Source: Myxococcota bacterium
GTDB taxonomy: Bacteria > Myxococcota > B64-G9
Assembly: GCA_022710975.1 (NCBI GenBank)
Contig: JAKLGA010000005.1
Span: 186,001-250,000, forward strand
Length of the DNA: 64,000 bases
Direction: 5' to 3'
Shown here: piece by piece, positions 54,540-62,687 of the stretch
Numbering within the stretch: the stretch's first letter is position 1
Layout of the letters: the number at the start of each line of letters is the position of its first letter
The notes under the pieces: model-generated
What the model saw: only the letters and a program-made list of their open reading frames with translations
Told to the model about the DNA's origin: nothing
The model's database searches: none
Made by a program: the position numbers and the translations under genes

Positions 54540-57392
54540 TCAGGGCTTGGCCTCGGGGGCAGGAGCGGGAGCGGCGGGCTCGAGCTCGGGGAGCTGGTCC
54601 TGCGGGCCCACCACCGCCAGGGTGTAGGTCCCGAGCTTCAGGTACTCGCGGGCCACCCGGTGCACGTCCCCGGCGGTCACCGCGTGGATCTCCTCGGCGT
54701 ACCTGGTGTGGGCCAGGTGCCCGAGGCCGTACAGCTCCGAGAAGGCCATGGCCGCGGCCCGGGCCGAGGTGCGCTGCAGCGAGATGGCCTGCGTGCCGAT
54801 CAGGTAGCGCTTGGCGCGCTCGATCTCCTCGGCCGGGAGCGGGCCGGCCAGGACGCCCTGGAGCTCCGCCAGCAGCGCGTCGCGGGCCTCCCCGGCGCGC
54901 TTCGGGTCCACGCCCAGGTAGAAGGCCACGTAGCCTGGCTCGATGCCCTCCAGCGAGAAGCCCGACAGCGAGTAGGCCAGCGAGCGCTTGTCCCGCAGCT
55001 CGACGAACAGCCGGCCGCCCTGGCCGGTGAGCACCGCCATGAGCACCTCGAGCGCGTGCCGGTCGCCGCCGGTCAGGCGCGCGCCCATGAACCCGAGCAC
55101 CAGGTGGGCCTGGGCCCGGGCGCGGTGGCGGGTGACCACCCGCACGCCCCCGGCGGGCGGATCGAGCGGCAGCGACGGGGCCGCCGCCGGCTTGGCCCCG
55201 GCCGCCCGCGCGCCGAACAGGGCCTTGGCCTGCTCCACCACCCGGGCCGTGTCCACGTCGCCCACCACCGCCAGCACCATGCGCTCGGGGGTGAACCAGC
55301 GCTCGAGGAGCTCCCGCAGCTGCGCCCGCCGGAAGGCGGCCACGCTCTTGCGGGTGCCCAGGATCGGCAGGCGGTAGGGGTGCTGCGGGTAGAGGCTGGC
55401 GGCGAACAGATCGAAGGCCAGCCCCGACAGGTTGTCGTCGCGAGCGGTGATCTCGTCCAGGGTGAGCTCTCGCTCGCGCTTGATCTCCTTCTCCGGCAGG
55501 GTGGGCTTGCGCAGGCAGTCGGCGAACAGCGCCAGCCCGCGGTCCAGGTGGCGGGCGGGGAACTCGGCTCGCAGGCCGAAGGTGTTGCGCCCGGAGAAGC
55601 CGTCCATGCCACCGGCCAGGGCGTCCACCTCCCGGGCCACGTCCCCGGCCGACAGCGCGCCGCAGCCCTTGGTCAGCAGCCCGGCCAGGAAGCTGTGGAC
55701 GCCGGCGTCCGCCGCGGTCTCGTAGCGCGAGCCACCCAGGAACACGGCCCGCAGCGCCACCAGCGGGATGCTGTGATCCTCCTGCACGATCAGCACCGGC
55801 CCCTGGCGAAGCTTCACCCGGGTGACCCCGCCCTCGGCCGCGCTCTCCTCCACCTCGGCCGCAGGAGCCGCGGCCAGCCCCCGCTCGACCGCCGCGGCCA
55901 GCGCCAGGCGCGTGAGCCGGGGGGGCGGCTCCCCCTCCCCGGCCGGAGCCAGGGCCGCGCTCGGGCGCGGGGCGAGCGCCACCGCGCTCAGGTTGGAGGA
56001 GGTGAGGTACGCGCGGGCCACCCGCTGCAGGTCGGCCGGGGTGACCGCCAGCACCCGGCCGAGGTAGGTGTCGCCGAAGGTCGGATCGCCGGTCAGCGAC
56101 TGGTGGTAACCCACCCGCCGGGCCAACCCCTGCACGGTCTCGCCCTGGTAGAGCGCGTCGCTCTCCACCATGGCCTTCACCTTGGCCAGCTCGGCGGCGC
56201 CCACCGGGCTCGCGGCCAGGCGGGCCACCTCGAGGGCCATGCGCTCGACGGCCTCGAGCGCCTGGGCCGGCCGGCAGGTCAGCCCGGCCACCAGCAGGCC
56301 CGCGTCCTGGGGGCTGTAGGCGTAGGCGTAGGCGTCGCTGACCAGCCCGCGCCCGCGCTTCAGCTCCTGGTTGAAACGCGAGCTCTCGCCCTGGCCGAGC
56401 ACGGTGGCCAGCACGTCGAGCGCGGCGGCGTCCGGGTGGCGCACGTCGGGGATGTGCCAGGCCAGGCCCACGTGGGTCTCCTGGATCTCGTCCTCCAGCA
56501 CCCGGGCGCGGAGTCGGCGCTGGGCCGGCTCGGCCGGGCGCTCCGGCAGCGCGGCGGTCCGGTCCCTGGACCCGGGGAACAGCCGCCGGGCGCGGGCCAC
56601 CACGCCCTCGGGCTGGACGTCGCCGGCCACCACCAGGGTCATGCGCTCGGGCCGGTAGTGCTTGCGGAAGAAGGCCAGGATGGCCGGCCGGTCCACGCCG
56701 GCGACGCTCCTGGCGCTGCCCAGGATGTTGTGCCCGTAGGGGTGCGTCTTGAAGGCGGCCTCGAACAGCAGATCGCCCAGCCAGCGGCCGGGCATGTCGC
56801 GGGTGCGCTTGATCTCCTCGAGCACCACCTTCTTCTCGCGGTCCAGCTCGCCGGCGTCGAAGGCCGAGCGCAGCACCGCGTCGGACAGCACCTCGAGCCC
56901 GAGCTCGAGGTACCGGGAGGCCAGCACCACGTGGTAGACGGTGTGGTCGAAGGAGGTCCAGGCGTTGATCTCCCCGCCAGCCGCCTCGATGGCCTGGGCG
57001 ATCTCGCCCACCCCGCGCTTGTCGGTGCCCTTGAACAGCATGTGCTCGTGGAGGTGGGCCAGACCCGCCTCCTCCGGGCCCTCGTCGGCCGAGCCGACCT
57101 GGACCCAGACCTGGGCCGCCACCACCGGCGCAGAGTGGCTCTCCACCACCAGGATGGTCATGCCGTTCGGCAACCGCGCCCGCGTGATCGCGCCCAAGCG
57201 CTCGAGCTCCACGTCCGCCTCCTCGCCACCGTCCCCGGCCACTCCCTGGGCCTGCGCCGCGGAGGCGCCCGCGGAGGCGCCACCCGCTTCCGGCGCCGGC
57301 CCGCCGGAGGGTCGCACCTCCGGGCTGGCAGCGCAGCCCGCGACGCCCGCCAGGAGCAGTAAAATCATATTGACATTCAAAGGATTACGCAT
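54540..57392 (-). CDS. M16-family zinc peptidase, duplicated, lipoprotein
   Basis: A 950-residue lipoprotein with two M16 (insulinase-like) halves. The signal peptide ends in LAGVAGC (C20), so the mature protein is lipid-anchored. In the first half, HxxEH is H113-x-x-E116-H117 in AGLAHLHEHMLFKGT, with the downstream Glu in KKVVLEEIKRTRD. The second half (~510-945) keeps the fold (VHSFLAGLLTKGCGAL; ERMVLAVVGDVDTARV) but has lost HxxEH, as in the non-catalytic partner subunit of bacterial M16 pairs; here active and inactive halves are fused. It probably degrades peptides at the periplasmic face. ATG 57390-57392 follows CGAGGG. The two small secreted protein genes lie directly upstream. Confidence 0.92.
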   Translation of the reverse strand: MRNPLNVNMILLLLAGVAGCAASPEVRPSGGPAPEAGGASAGASAAQAQGVAGDGGEEADVELERLGAITRARLPNGMTILVVESHSAPVVAAQVWVQVGSADEGPEEAGLAHLHEHMLFKGTDKRGVGEIAQAIEAAGGEINAWTSFDHTVYHVVLASRYLELGLEVLSDAVLRSAFDAGELDREKKVVLEEIKRTRDMPGRWLGDLLFEAAFKTHPYGHNILGSARSVAGVDRPAILAFFRKHYRPERMTLVVAGDVQPEGVVARARRLFPGSRDRTAALPERPAEPAQRRLRARVLEDEIQETHVGLAWHIPDVRHPDAAALDVLATVLGQGESSRFNQELKRGRGLVSDAYAYAYSPQDAGLLVAGLTCRPAQALEAVERMALEVARLAASPVGAAELAKVKAMVESDALYQGETVQGLARRVGYHQSLTGDPTFGDTYLGRVLAVTPADLQRVARAYLTSSNLSAVALAPRPSAALAPAGEGEPPPRLTRLALAAAVERGLAAAPAAEVEESAAEGGVTRVKLRQGPVLIVQEDHSIPLVALRAVFLGGSRYETAADAGVHSFLAGLLTKGCGALSAGDVAREVDALAGGMDGFSGRNTFGLRAEFPARHLDRGLALFADCLRKPTLPEKEIKRERELTLDEITARDDNLSGLAFDLFAASLYPQHPYRLPILGTRKSVAAFRRAQLRELLERWFTPERMVLAVVGDVDTARVVEQAKALFGARAAGAKPAAAPSLPLDPPAGGVRVVTRHRARAQAHLVLGFMGARLTGGDRHALEVLMAVLTGQGGRLFVELRDKRSLAYSLSGFSLEGIEPGYVAFYLGVDPKRAGEARDALLAELQGVLAGPLPAEEIERAKRYLIGTQAISLQRTSARAAAMAFSELYGLGHLAHTRYAEEIHAVTAGDVHRVAREYLKLGTYTLAVVGPQDQLPELEPAAPAPAPEAKP

Positions 57393-57478
57393 CAGTCGGG
57401 CCCTCGCACCAGGGCTCCGACTGTGCCACGGCTCATCCGGGGTGTCAAACGGGTCCGCCGCGGGCCAGGGGGGCAGGA

Positions 57479-57766
57479 TCAGCGCGGGCGCGGCCGGGGC
57501 AGGAGCACGTCCTCGATCACCTCCCCGGGCAGGCTGAGCTCGGCCGCGCGGAGCACCGGTGCCTCGGCGCGCGCGGCGCAGGCGCCCGACTCGAAGGCCA
57601 GGCTCGGGTTGCCCGGCAGGCTGAGCGCGCTGGCCGAGAGCACGCCCGCGCGCGCCAGGCCGGGCTCCAGGCTCAGGCGCGCGTGGCCCGCGCCCGGGGC
57701 GAACAGGGTCAGGCTCGCCACCGCGAGCGCCGCCAGCACCAGGTTCCGGGTCGTGTTCGTCTTCAT
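57479..57766 (-). CDS. Small secreted protein A with LSLPGEVIEDVLL motif
   Basis: A 95-residue exported protein that I do not recognise. The signal peptide (NLVLAALAVASLTLFAPG) is cut near GHA-RL. The mature part is about 65 residues and ends with LRAAELSLPGEVIEDVLL, then a basic Pro/Arg tail. The same motif ends the next paralog, at 57888. The ATG at 57764-57766 follows GGAGGCGGCC, identical to the ribosome binding site of the paralog. The promoter region has four 11-base repeats and a -10-like hexamer, arranged as in the paralog, so the two are probably controlled together by an OmpR-type regulator. No Cys, so no disulfide or lipid anchor apart from one Cys in ESGACAARAE. Confidence 0.7.
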   Translation of the reverse strand: MKTNTTRNLVLAALAVASLTLFAPGAGHARLSLEPGLARAGVLSASALSLPGNPSLAFESGACAARAEAPVLRAAELSLPGEVIEDVLLPRPRPR

Positions 57767-57834
57767 GGCCGCCTCCTCTTCCTCTCCTCGCGATGGCCGT
57801 CTTCCCAGCCTCTCGCGCCCAGGATACCCGCCGG

Positions 57835-57874
57835 ACTTCATCGCTCCTTCACCGGGCGGTCATATTTCGGTCAC
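57835..57874 (-). promoter_or_regulatory. Four tandem 11-base Pho-box-like repeats upstream of small protein A
   Basis: On the plus strand the repeats are ACTTCAT (57835), CCTTCAC (57846), CGGTCAT (57857) and CGGTCAC (57868), each seven bases starting exactly 11 apart. Read in the gene's direction they are GTGACCG, ATGACCG, GTGAAGG and ATGAAGT. TATCCT follows eight bases later as a possible -10, about 68 bases before the ATG. Such 11-base direct repeats are the classical site of PhoB/OmpR-type winged-helix regulators. Confidence 0.75.
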
Positions 57875-57887
57875 CGGCGGATGGGGT

Positions 57888-58214
57888 TCAGCGGTCGGCC
57901 AGGGCCTCGGCGGCGCCGCTCGGGGCCAGGGGGACACGCTCGAGCAGCACGTCCTCGATCACCTCGCCCGGCAGGCTCAGCTCGGCCGCGCGGAGCAGCG
58001 GCGTGCCCGCGGCCTGCGGGTCAGAGGCCCGCGCCGGGCCGACCCAGGCGAGCTCGGCTCCGCCGGTCAGGCTGAGCTCGAACGCGCTCGGCGCGTCGGC
58101 CAGCTCGGGCAGGGGCGCCAGGCTCGTGCGCGCCTGGCCCGTCGCCGGGGAGAGCAGGGCGCAGAGCGCCGCCACCACCACCGCCACCTGGATCCGGGTC
58201 GCACACCGCGTCAT
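57888..58214 (-). CDS. Small secreted protein B, paralog of A
   Basis: A 108-residue exported protein. The signal peptide (IQVAVVVAALCALLSPA) is cut near GQA-RT. It shares with the 57479 protein a similar overall layout and the near-identical end LLRAAELSLPGEVIEDVLLE, but the middle differs. This protein continues with RVPLAPSGAAEALADR. The ATG at 58212-58214 follows GGAGGCGGCC. The upstream region has the same four 11-base repeats at the same distance from a -10-like hexamer. It is not in any family I know. The conserved C-terminal motif in an otherwise divergent pair points to a binding or processing signal. Confidence 0.7.
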   Translation of the reverse strand: MTRCATRIQVAVVVAALCALLSPATGQARTSLAPLPELADAPSAFELSLTGGAELAWVGPARASDPQAAGTPLLRAAELSLPGEVIEDVLLERVPLAPSGAAEALADR

Positions 58215-58263
58215 GGCCGCCTCCTTGGATTCTCGTCTGGCCTGGGCCCAGCATCCCACCGGG

Positions 58264-58303
58264 ACATCACGCTCGCTTCACCGACCGGTCATCTTCCTGT
58301 CAT
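58264..58303 (-). promoter_or_regulatory. Four tandem 11-base Pho-box-like repeats upstream of small protein B
   Basis: Plus-strand repeats are ACATCAC (58264), GCTTCAC (58275), CGGTCAT (58286) and CTGTCAT (58297), at exact 11-base steps. In the gene's direction: ATGACAG, ATGACCG, GTGAAGC, GTGATGT. The two inner units are almost the same as those upstream of protein A. GATGCT lies at the same place as TATCCT there, followed in both by GGGC. The site is about 49 bases before the ATG. Confidence 0.75.
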
Positions 58304-58413
58304 GCGTCCGGCGTCCCGTGTCTCTGCAGGCATGGACCGGCGAGGCGGCCCAGGGGTTGCCTCGCCCCTGCGCGGGCGAGCGCGCTGTCCGGGCAACAAG
58401 GCGGGATCGAGGC

Positions 58414-59742
58414 TCAATGGAGCGAGAGCCGGCCGAGCAGGTCGCGCGGCAGGCGCAGGCGGAAGGACAGCTCGCGCCCCTCGGCCTGGAGCTCGAGGCC
58501 GGCGAGCAGGGCGGCCAGCACGGGCTCGCGGGCCGCCTCGTCGCCCGTGGCCAGGCGCAGGAGCGCCAGGCCGCCGCGAGCCAGGTCGGCCAGGATGCGC
58601 ACCGACTGCGCGTCCTCGGCGAAGGCCAGCGCGTCGAGCTCGAGCTCGGCCCCGAGGCGGGCCTGCAGCAGCAACCCGGCCAGGCCGAGCACGCCGCCTC
58701 GCAGGGAGGGATCGAGTTCGACCTGGCGGACCTGGGCGGCCAGGGCCTGGGGCACGGCCAACAGCCACAGGCCGGCCTCCGGGTGGACGCGCCGGGCGAG
58801 TCCCCACAGCCTCGGGTTGGCCTGGAGGCCGGGCGCCTGCAGGGCGCGCACCTGCAGCGCCCGCCGCAGGCAGCGCTCCTCGCCTACCAGCAGCGTGGCC
58901 GCATCCAGCCGGAGCGCGCCCAGCCGCTCCTCGCGCCCCTCCGCGCCGCGGAGCCCGCTGGGCACGAGGAACAGCTCGAGCTCCCCGAGCCGCTCGCGCA
59001 CGACCGGCCCGGGCTCTTCGGAGGCCTCGCGCAGCGCAGACAGCTCGAGCTCCAGGCTCGCCTTGGTGCCCGGGGAGCCGCGCACGCCGAGCTGCAGCCC
59101 CGGGGCGAGCTCCCGCCAGGCCTGCGCCAGGACGCGGAGCAGGGCCTCGGGTGAGGCGCCGCTGAGCTCGCCCTGCAGGCCGAGCAACCAGCCGTCCAGG
59201 GCGCGCGCGCCGTCGGTGAGATCGAGCGCCAGGGTCAGCCGCCTGAGCTCGCGCAGCCCGAAGCCGAGCCTCGGGCGCAGCTCCCGCTCGAGCTCGGCCG
59301 TCCGGGCGGCGAGCAGCGCCTCGCCCCAGGGGACGCCGCGCAGCCGCTCGAGCTCCACCATCGCCACCACGTCCGCGCCCGCCGGGACGTCCCGCAGCGC
59401 CTCCAGGCCGGGCTGCGTGGCGGCCGAGCGCCGGAGCTCCTCCAGCGCGGCGGCCAGCCCGGGCCCGTCCCCGCGCCAGGCCAGGCACTCGGTCCGCAGG
59501 CCGAGGAGCTCGTCCGTCCCCGCCCCGGGCGCGCGCCCCTCGAGGGCGGCCCCGTAGGCGGCCAGCGCCGCGTCCAGATCGCCGGCCGTGTGCTGCAGAA
59601 ACAGCCCGCGCTGCAGGTCGTCGGGCGCCGGCGCGCGCGCCTCCAGCGGAACGGCCGGGGCCTCACCCCCGGCCGCGGGTGGCCGGGGCAAGCAGAGCAG
59701 GGCGACCGCCAGGGCCACCGCGCCGTGCCGGGCCGCGCTCAT
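58414..59742 (-). CDS. Exported protein of unknown function in the OmpR-type operon
   Basis: A 442-residue exported protein. A signal peptide (AVALAVALLCLPRPPAAGG) leads to a TPR-like helical start (RGLFLQHTAGDLDAALAAYGAAL). Alternating alpha/beta segments rich in Leu and Glu follow (VVAMVELERLRGVPWGEALL; ELRRLTLALDLTDGARALDG; LQLGVRGSPGTKASLELELS). The pattern recalls DUF3352-type proteins such as the one at 46075, but I cannot make a firm match. The ATG overlaps the stop of the response regulator (TCAT at 59739-59742), so it is translated with the regulator. Its place in the kinase-regulator operon suggests a periplasmic accessory to the sensor. Confidence 0.65.
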   Translation of the reverse strand: MSAARHGAVALAVALLCLPRPPAAGGEAPAVPLEARAPAPDDLQRGLFLQHTAGDLDAALAAYGAALEGRAPGAGTDELLGLRTECLAWRGDGPGLAAALEELRRSAATQPGLEALRDVPAGADVVAMVELERLRGVPWGEALLAARTAELERELRPRLGFGLRELRRLTLALDLTDGARALDGWLLGLQGELSGASPEALLRVLAQAWRELAPGLQLGVRGSPGTKASLELELSALREASEEPGPVVRERLGELELFLVPSGLRGAEGREERLGALRLDAATLLVGEERCLRRALQVRALQAPGLQANPRLWGLARRVHPEAGLWLLAVPQALAAQVRQVELDPSLRGGVLGLAGLLLQARLGAELELDALAFAEDAQSVRILADLARGGLALLRLATGDEAAREPVLAALLAGLELQAEGRELSFRLRLPRDLLGRLSLH

Positions 59743-60470
59743 CCGTCCTCGCCTCCCGCCCGTCCTGCGGCCCGGTCCGCCTCGGCCTGGCGCACGAAGC
59801 GGTAGCCCACCCCGCGCACGGTCAGGAAGTGCTCCGGGTGCTCCGGATCGGGCTCGAGCTTCGCGCGCAGCCGGTTGATGAAGTTGTCCACGGTGCGGTC
59901 GGTGCCGAAGTAGTCAAAGCCCCACACCCGATTCAGGATCTCCTGGCGCTCGAGGGCCTCTCCCTCCCGCGACAGGAACAGGTGCAGCAGCCCGAACTCC
60001 TTCTCGGTCATCTCCACCGGTGCGCCGCGCACCAGGACCGTGCGGGCGGTGAAGTCCACCTCCACCTGCCCGAAGGCGACCTGCTCGAGCTTCTGCTCGA
60101 AGCGCCGCTTGCGCCGGAGCACGGCGTGCACCCGGGCGACCAGTTCTTGAAGCCCGAAGGGCTTGGTCATGTAGTCGTCCGCGCCGAGATCCAGCCCGCG
60201 CACCTTGTCGATCTGCTCGCCCTTGGCGGTGAGCACGATCACCGGCACATCCACCTCCCGCCGCCTGAGCTCGCGCAGGACCTCGAAGCCGTTCAGCTTG
60301 GGCATCATCACGTCCAGCAGGATGAGGTCGGGCCGCTTGTCGAGCGCCAGCTCGAGCCCGCGCTCGCCGTCGGCGGCCCGCAGCACCTCGAAGCCCTCGA
60401 AGCGCAGGTTCTTGACCAGCCCCATGGAGATGGCCGGATCGTCCTCGATCACCAGGATGGTCTCCGCCAT
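59739..60470 (-). CDS. OmpR/PhoB-family response regulator
   Basis: A 243-residue regulator. The receiver domain has TILVIEDDPAISMGL, phospho-acceptor D53 (LILLDVMMPKLNG), VIVLTAKGEQIDKVRGLDLG and YMTKPFGLQELV. The C-terminal winged helix has VEMTEKEFGLLHLFLSREGE, the recognition-helix region FGTDRTVDNFINRLRAKLE and the beta-hairpin LTVRGVGYRFV. Regulators of this type bind direct repeats about 11 bases apart, which matches the sites upstream of the two small secreted proteins 1.3-2 kb away. ATG 60468-60470 is chosen because AGGAGAG lies just before it; the ATG five codons upstream overlaps that site. It lies 16 bases after the sensor kinase stop. Confidence 0.94.
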   Translation of the reverse strand: MAETILVIEDDPAISMGLVKNLRFEGFEVLRAADGERGLELALDKRPDLILLDVMMPKLNGFEVLRELRRREVDVPVIVLTAKGEQIDKVRGLDLGADDYMTKPFGLQELVARVHAVLRRKRRFEQKLEQVAFGQVEVDFTARTVLVRGAPVEMTEKEFGLLHLFLSREGEALERQEILNRVWGFDYFGTDRTVDNFINRLRAKLEPDPEHPEHFLTVRGVGYRFVRQAEADRAAGRAGGEDG

Positions 60471-60485
60471 GGACTCTCTCCTCAT

Positions 60486-62603
60486 TCAGGCGCGATCCCC
60501 GGTCGGCGCGAGCGGCAGGCGGACCGTGAAGGTGCTGCCTTCGCCCACCGCGCTCTCCACGCGCACCTCGCCGCCGTGGCCGTGCACGATGTACTGCACC
60601 AGGCTCAGTCCCAGGCCGCTGCCCGACACCTCGGAGGTCAGCGGGGTCTCCACCCGATAGAACTTCTCGAAGATGCGCCCCAGCTCGTGCCGGGGGATGC
60701 CGATGCCGCGGTCGCGCACGTCGAGCTCCAGCTGTCCGTCCGCGACGCGGGCCTCCAGGCCGAGCTCGCGGCGTTCCGTGCTGTACTTGATGGCGTTGGA
60801 GATCAGGTTGATGAGCACCTCGACCAGGGCGTCCCGATCCGCGAGCACCCGCGGCAGCTCCGCGGGCACGCGCACCTCCACCCGGAAGTCGCGCGCGGCG
60901 AGCTCCGAGCGGCAGGCCGCCAGGGCCGCGTCCACCAGCTCACCGAGCGGCTCGGGCGCCAGCCGGTAGGTGCGCCGGCCTGCCTCCATGCGGGAGAAGT
61001 CCAGGATGCGCGCCACCATCCGTGAGAGGCGCTCGCTCTCCTGGGCGATGATCTGCAGGCACTCCTTGCGCTCGGCCTCGTCGCTGGCCCGGTCGAGCAG
61101 CAGCGTCTCGGTGAACATGCGGATCGAGGTGAGCGGGGTGCGTAGCTCGTGGGACACGTTCGAGACGAAGTCCGTCTTGAGCCGGGCCAGGCGGTTCTCC
61201 CGCACCATCAGCCACAGGGTGGCGCTGATGCCGGCCACCAGCACCAGCACCAGGAGCGCCAGCGCCCAGCGGTAGAGCTGGGTGCGGGTGCGGGCCAGGT
61301 CGTCCAGCGTCTCTCCGCCCCGCAGCACCAGGTCGAGCCGCCAGGCGAAACCGCCGTCGCTGATCAGCACCGAGGCGGCCGGCACCTCGCGGTCCAGGTT
61401 GGGCAGGGGCTGGGTGCTCGGCACGAGCTCGGCCTGGGCGGCCTCCACCTCCAGCGCCTCCAGGGTGGCCTGCAGCTCGGGCTCCAGCAGCTCCGGCACC
61501 AGCTCCGCCCCCACCGTCACCTCCCCGCCGCGCAGGAGCACCATGTGCAACGACGGGCCGATGCGCACCGAGCGCAGCTCGGGCAGCTCCGCCAGCGTCC
61601 GGCCGAGCGCGGCGCAGCCCGACAGCAGCTCGGCGCGGTGGGCCTGGGCCGCCAGCAGCCCGGCCAGCGGTCGGACGGCCGGGCGGCTGTCCCCGGTCAG
61701 CAGCCCCGAGAGGCGCGCGGCGACGAAGCGCCGCTGGCCGGCGGAGGCCGGCAGGCCCGGATCGCTCAGCCGGGCGGCCAGCGCCTGGGCCTCCCGCAAG
61801 GCCTCCGCGGGCTGGCCCGCCCACAGGAGCTCCAGCCGCCGGAGCAGCGCGCCCAGCCCCAGGTTGTAGCCGCCGCTGACCACCACCCCGGCGCAGGCCT
61901 CGGCCACGCGAGCCCAGGCGGGCAGCGCCTCCTCCCGCGCGCCGGCCCGATCCAGGCTGCGCGCCAGGCCGTTCAGCCACACGCACCGCTGCGGCCCGAG
62001 GCCGCTCGCCCGCCGGCACTCCTCGCTGGGCGGGACCCCCTGGCCGAAGCTCCGCAGCGCCGCCTGGGCCAGGCAGGCGGCCTCGGCCGGCTCCAGCGCC
62101 TGGCGGGCGAGCAGCGCCTGGTAGTGCGCCGCCGCCGCCCTGGGGTCCGCGGCCTCGAACTCCAGGCGCAGGCCCTCCTCGAGCGGCCCGGCCGGCGCGC
62201 CCTGCCAGGTGGGCAGCGGATCGTCGGGCGCGGGCAGGAGCGGCCGGCCGTCGGCGTCCAGGACGAAGAAGTTGGTCAGCAGGGGGTGCTCGGCCTGCAG
62301 GCGCGCGAAGGCCGCGCCGGGCTCGCGGGCCTGGCGGCGGCCGAGGCGCTCGAGCTGCTCCAGCGCCAGGCCGGACTCCTGGACCAGTCGGCGCAGGCGC
62401 TCCTTGACCTGCCCGGCCAGCTTGTAGGCCACCGGGTAGTACAGCTCGCGGATGCGCTCGAAGGCCGCGTCCCGCTCGTTCTGGATGGCGATCAACCCGA
62501 AGCCGGACAGCAGCAGGCTGGGGATCGAGATGGTGGCGATGACCAGCAGCACCAGCTTGCGCAGCCGGCGGGTGCTGGGGTCGAGGGTACGCTTCGCGCT
62601 CAT
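60486..62603 (-). CDS. Sensor histidine kinase with large periplasmic domain
   Basis: A 705-residue kinase. A transmembrane helix (~17-42; LVLLVIATISIPSLLLSGFG) and a second one (~440-463; ALALLVLVLVAGISATLWL) enclose about 395 periplasmic residues. That region has coiled-coil and TPR-like helical parts (AAHYQALLARQALEPAEAACLAQ) and no domain I recognise. The cytoplasmic part lacks HAMP and goes straight into HisKA (SNVSHELRTPLTSIRMFTE, H485) and HATPase (LINLISNAIKYST; VRDRGIGIPRHE; GSGLGLSLVQYI). The core resembles PhoR-type kinases. It is the first gene of kinase-regulator-exported protein. The ATG at 62601-62603 follows a 84-base gap to the divergent desulfhydrase gene. Confidence 0.93.
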   Translation of the reverse strand: MSAKRTLDPSTRRLRKLVLLVIATISIPSLLLSGFGLIAIQNERDAAFERIRELYYPVAYKLAGQVKERLRRLVQESGLALEQLERLGRRQAREPGAAFARLQAEHPLLTNFFVLDADGRPLLPAPDDPLPTWQGAPAGPLEEGLRLEFEAADPRAAAAHYQALLARQALEPAEAACLAQAALRSFGQGVPPSEECRRASGLGPQRCVWLNGLARSLDRAGAREEALPAWARVAEACAGVVVSGGYNLGLGALLRRLELLWAGQPAEALREAQALAARLSDPGLPASAGQRRFVAARLSGLLTGDSRPAVRPLAGLLAAQAHRAELLSGCAALGRTLAELPELRSVRIGPSLHMVLLRGGEVTVGAELVPELLEPELQATLEALEVEAAQAELVPSTQPLPNLDREVPAASVLISDGGFAWRLDLVLRGGETLDDLARTRTQLYRWALALLVLVLVAGISATLWLMVRENRLARLKTDFVSNVSHELRTPLTSIRMFTETLLLDRASDEAERKECLQIIAQESERLSRMVARILDFSRMEAGRRTYRLAPEPLGELVDAALAACRSELAARDFRVEVRVPAELPRVLADRDALVEVLINLISNAIKYSTERRELGLEARVADGQLELDVRDRGIGIPRHELGRIFEKFYRVETPLTSEVSGSGLGLSLVQYIVHGHGGEVRVESAVGEGSTFTVRLPLAPTGDRA

Positions 62604-62687
62604 CGTCCGGCAGAATAACACGCCCTTGTCACGGATTTCACACGGCCGGCCGGCTCGGTGTACCATGCCGGCCGGAGAGGGTACCGC

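Noticed and set aside
57414-57428. Sigma-54-like element before the M16 peptidase gene (TGGCAC, then GAGC on the minus strand)
   Set aside because: The GG and GC have correct spacing, but the TT of the -12 block is missing, so it is much weaker than the two accepted promoters and no activator gene is adjacent.
62626-62641. TTGTCAC and ATTTCAC near the kinase start as a third copy of the 11-base repeat operator
   Set aside because: The two units are 9 bases apart, not 11, and no further units continue the series.
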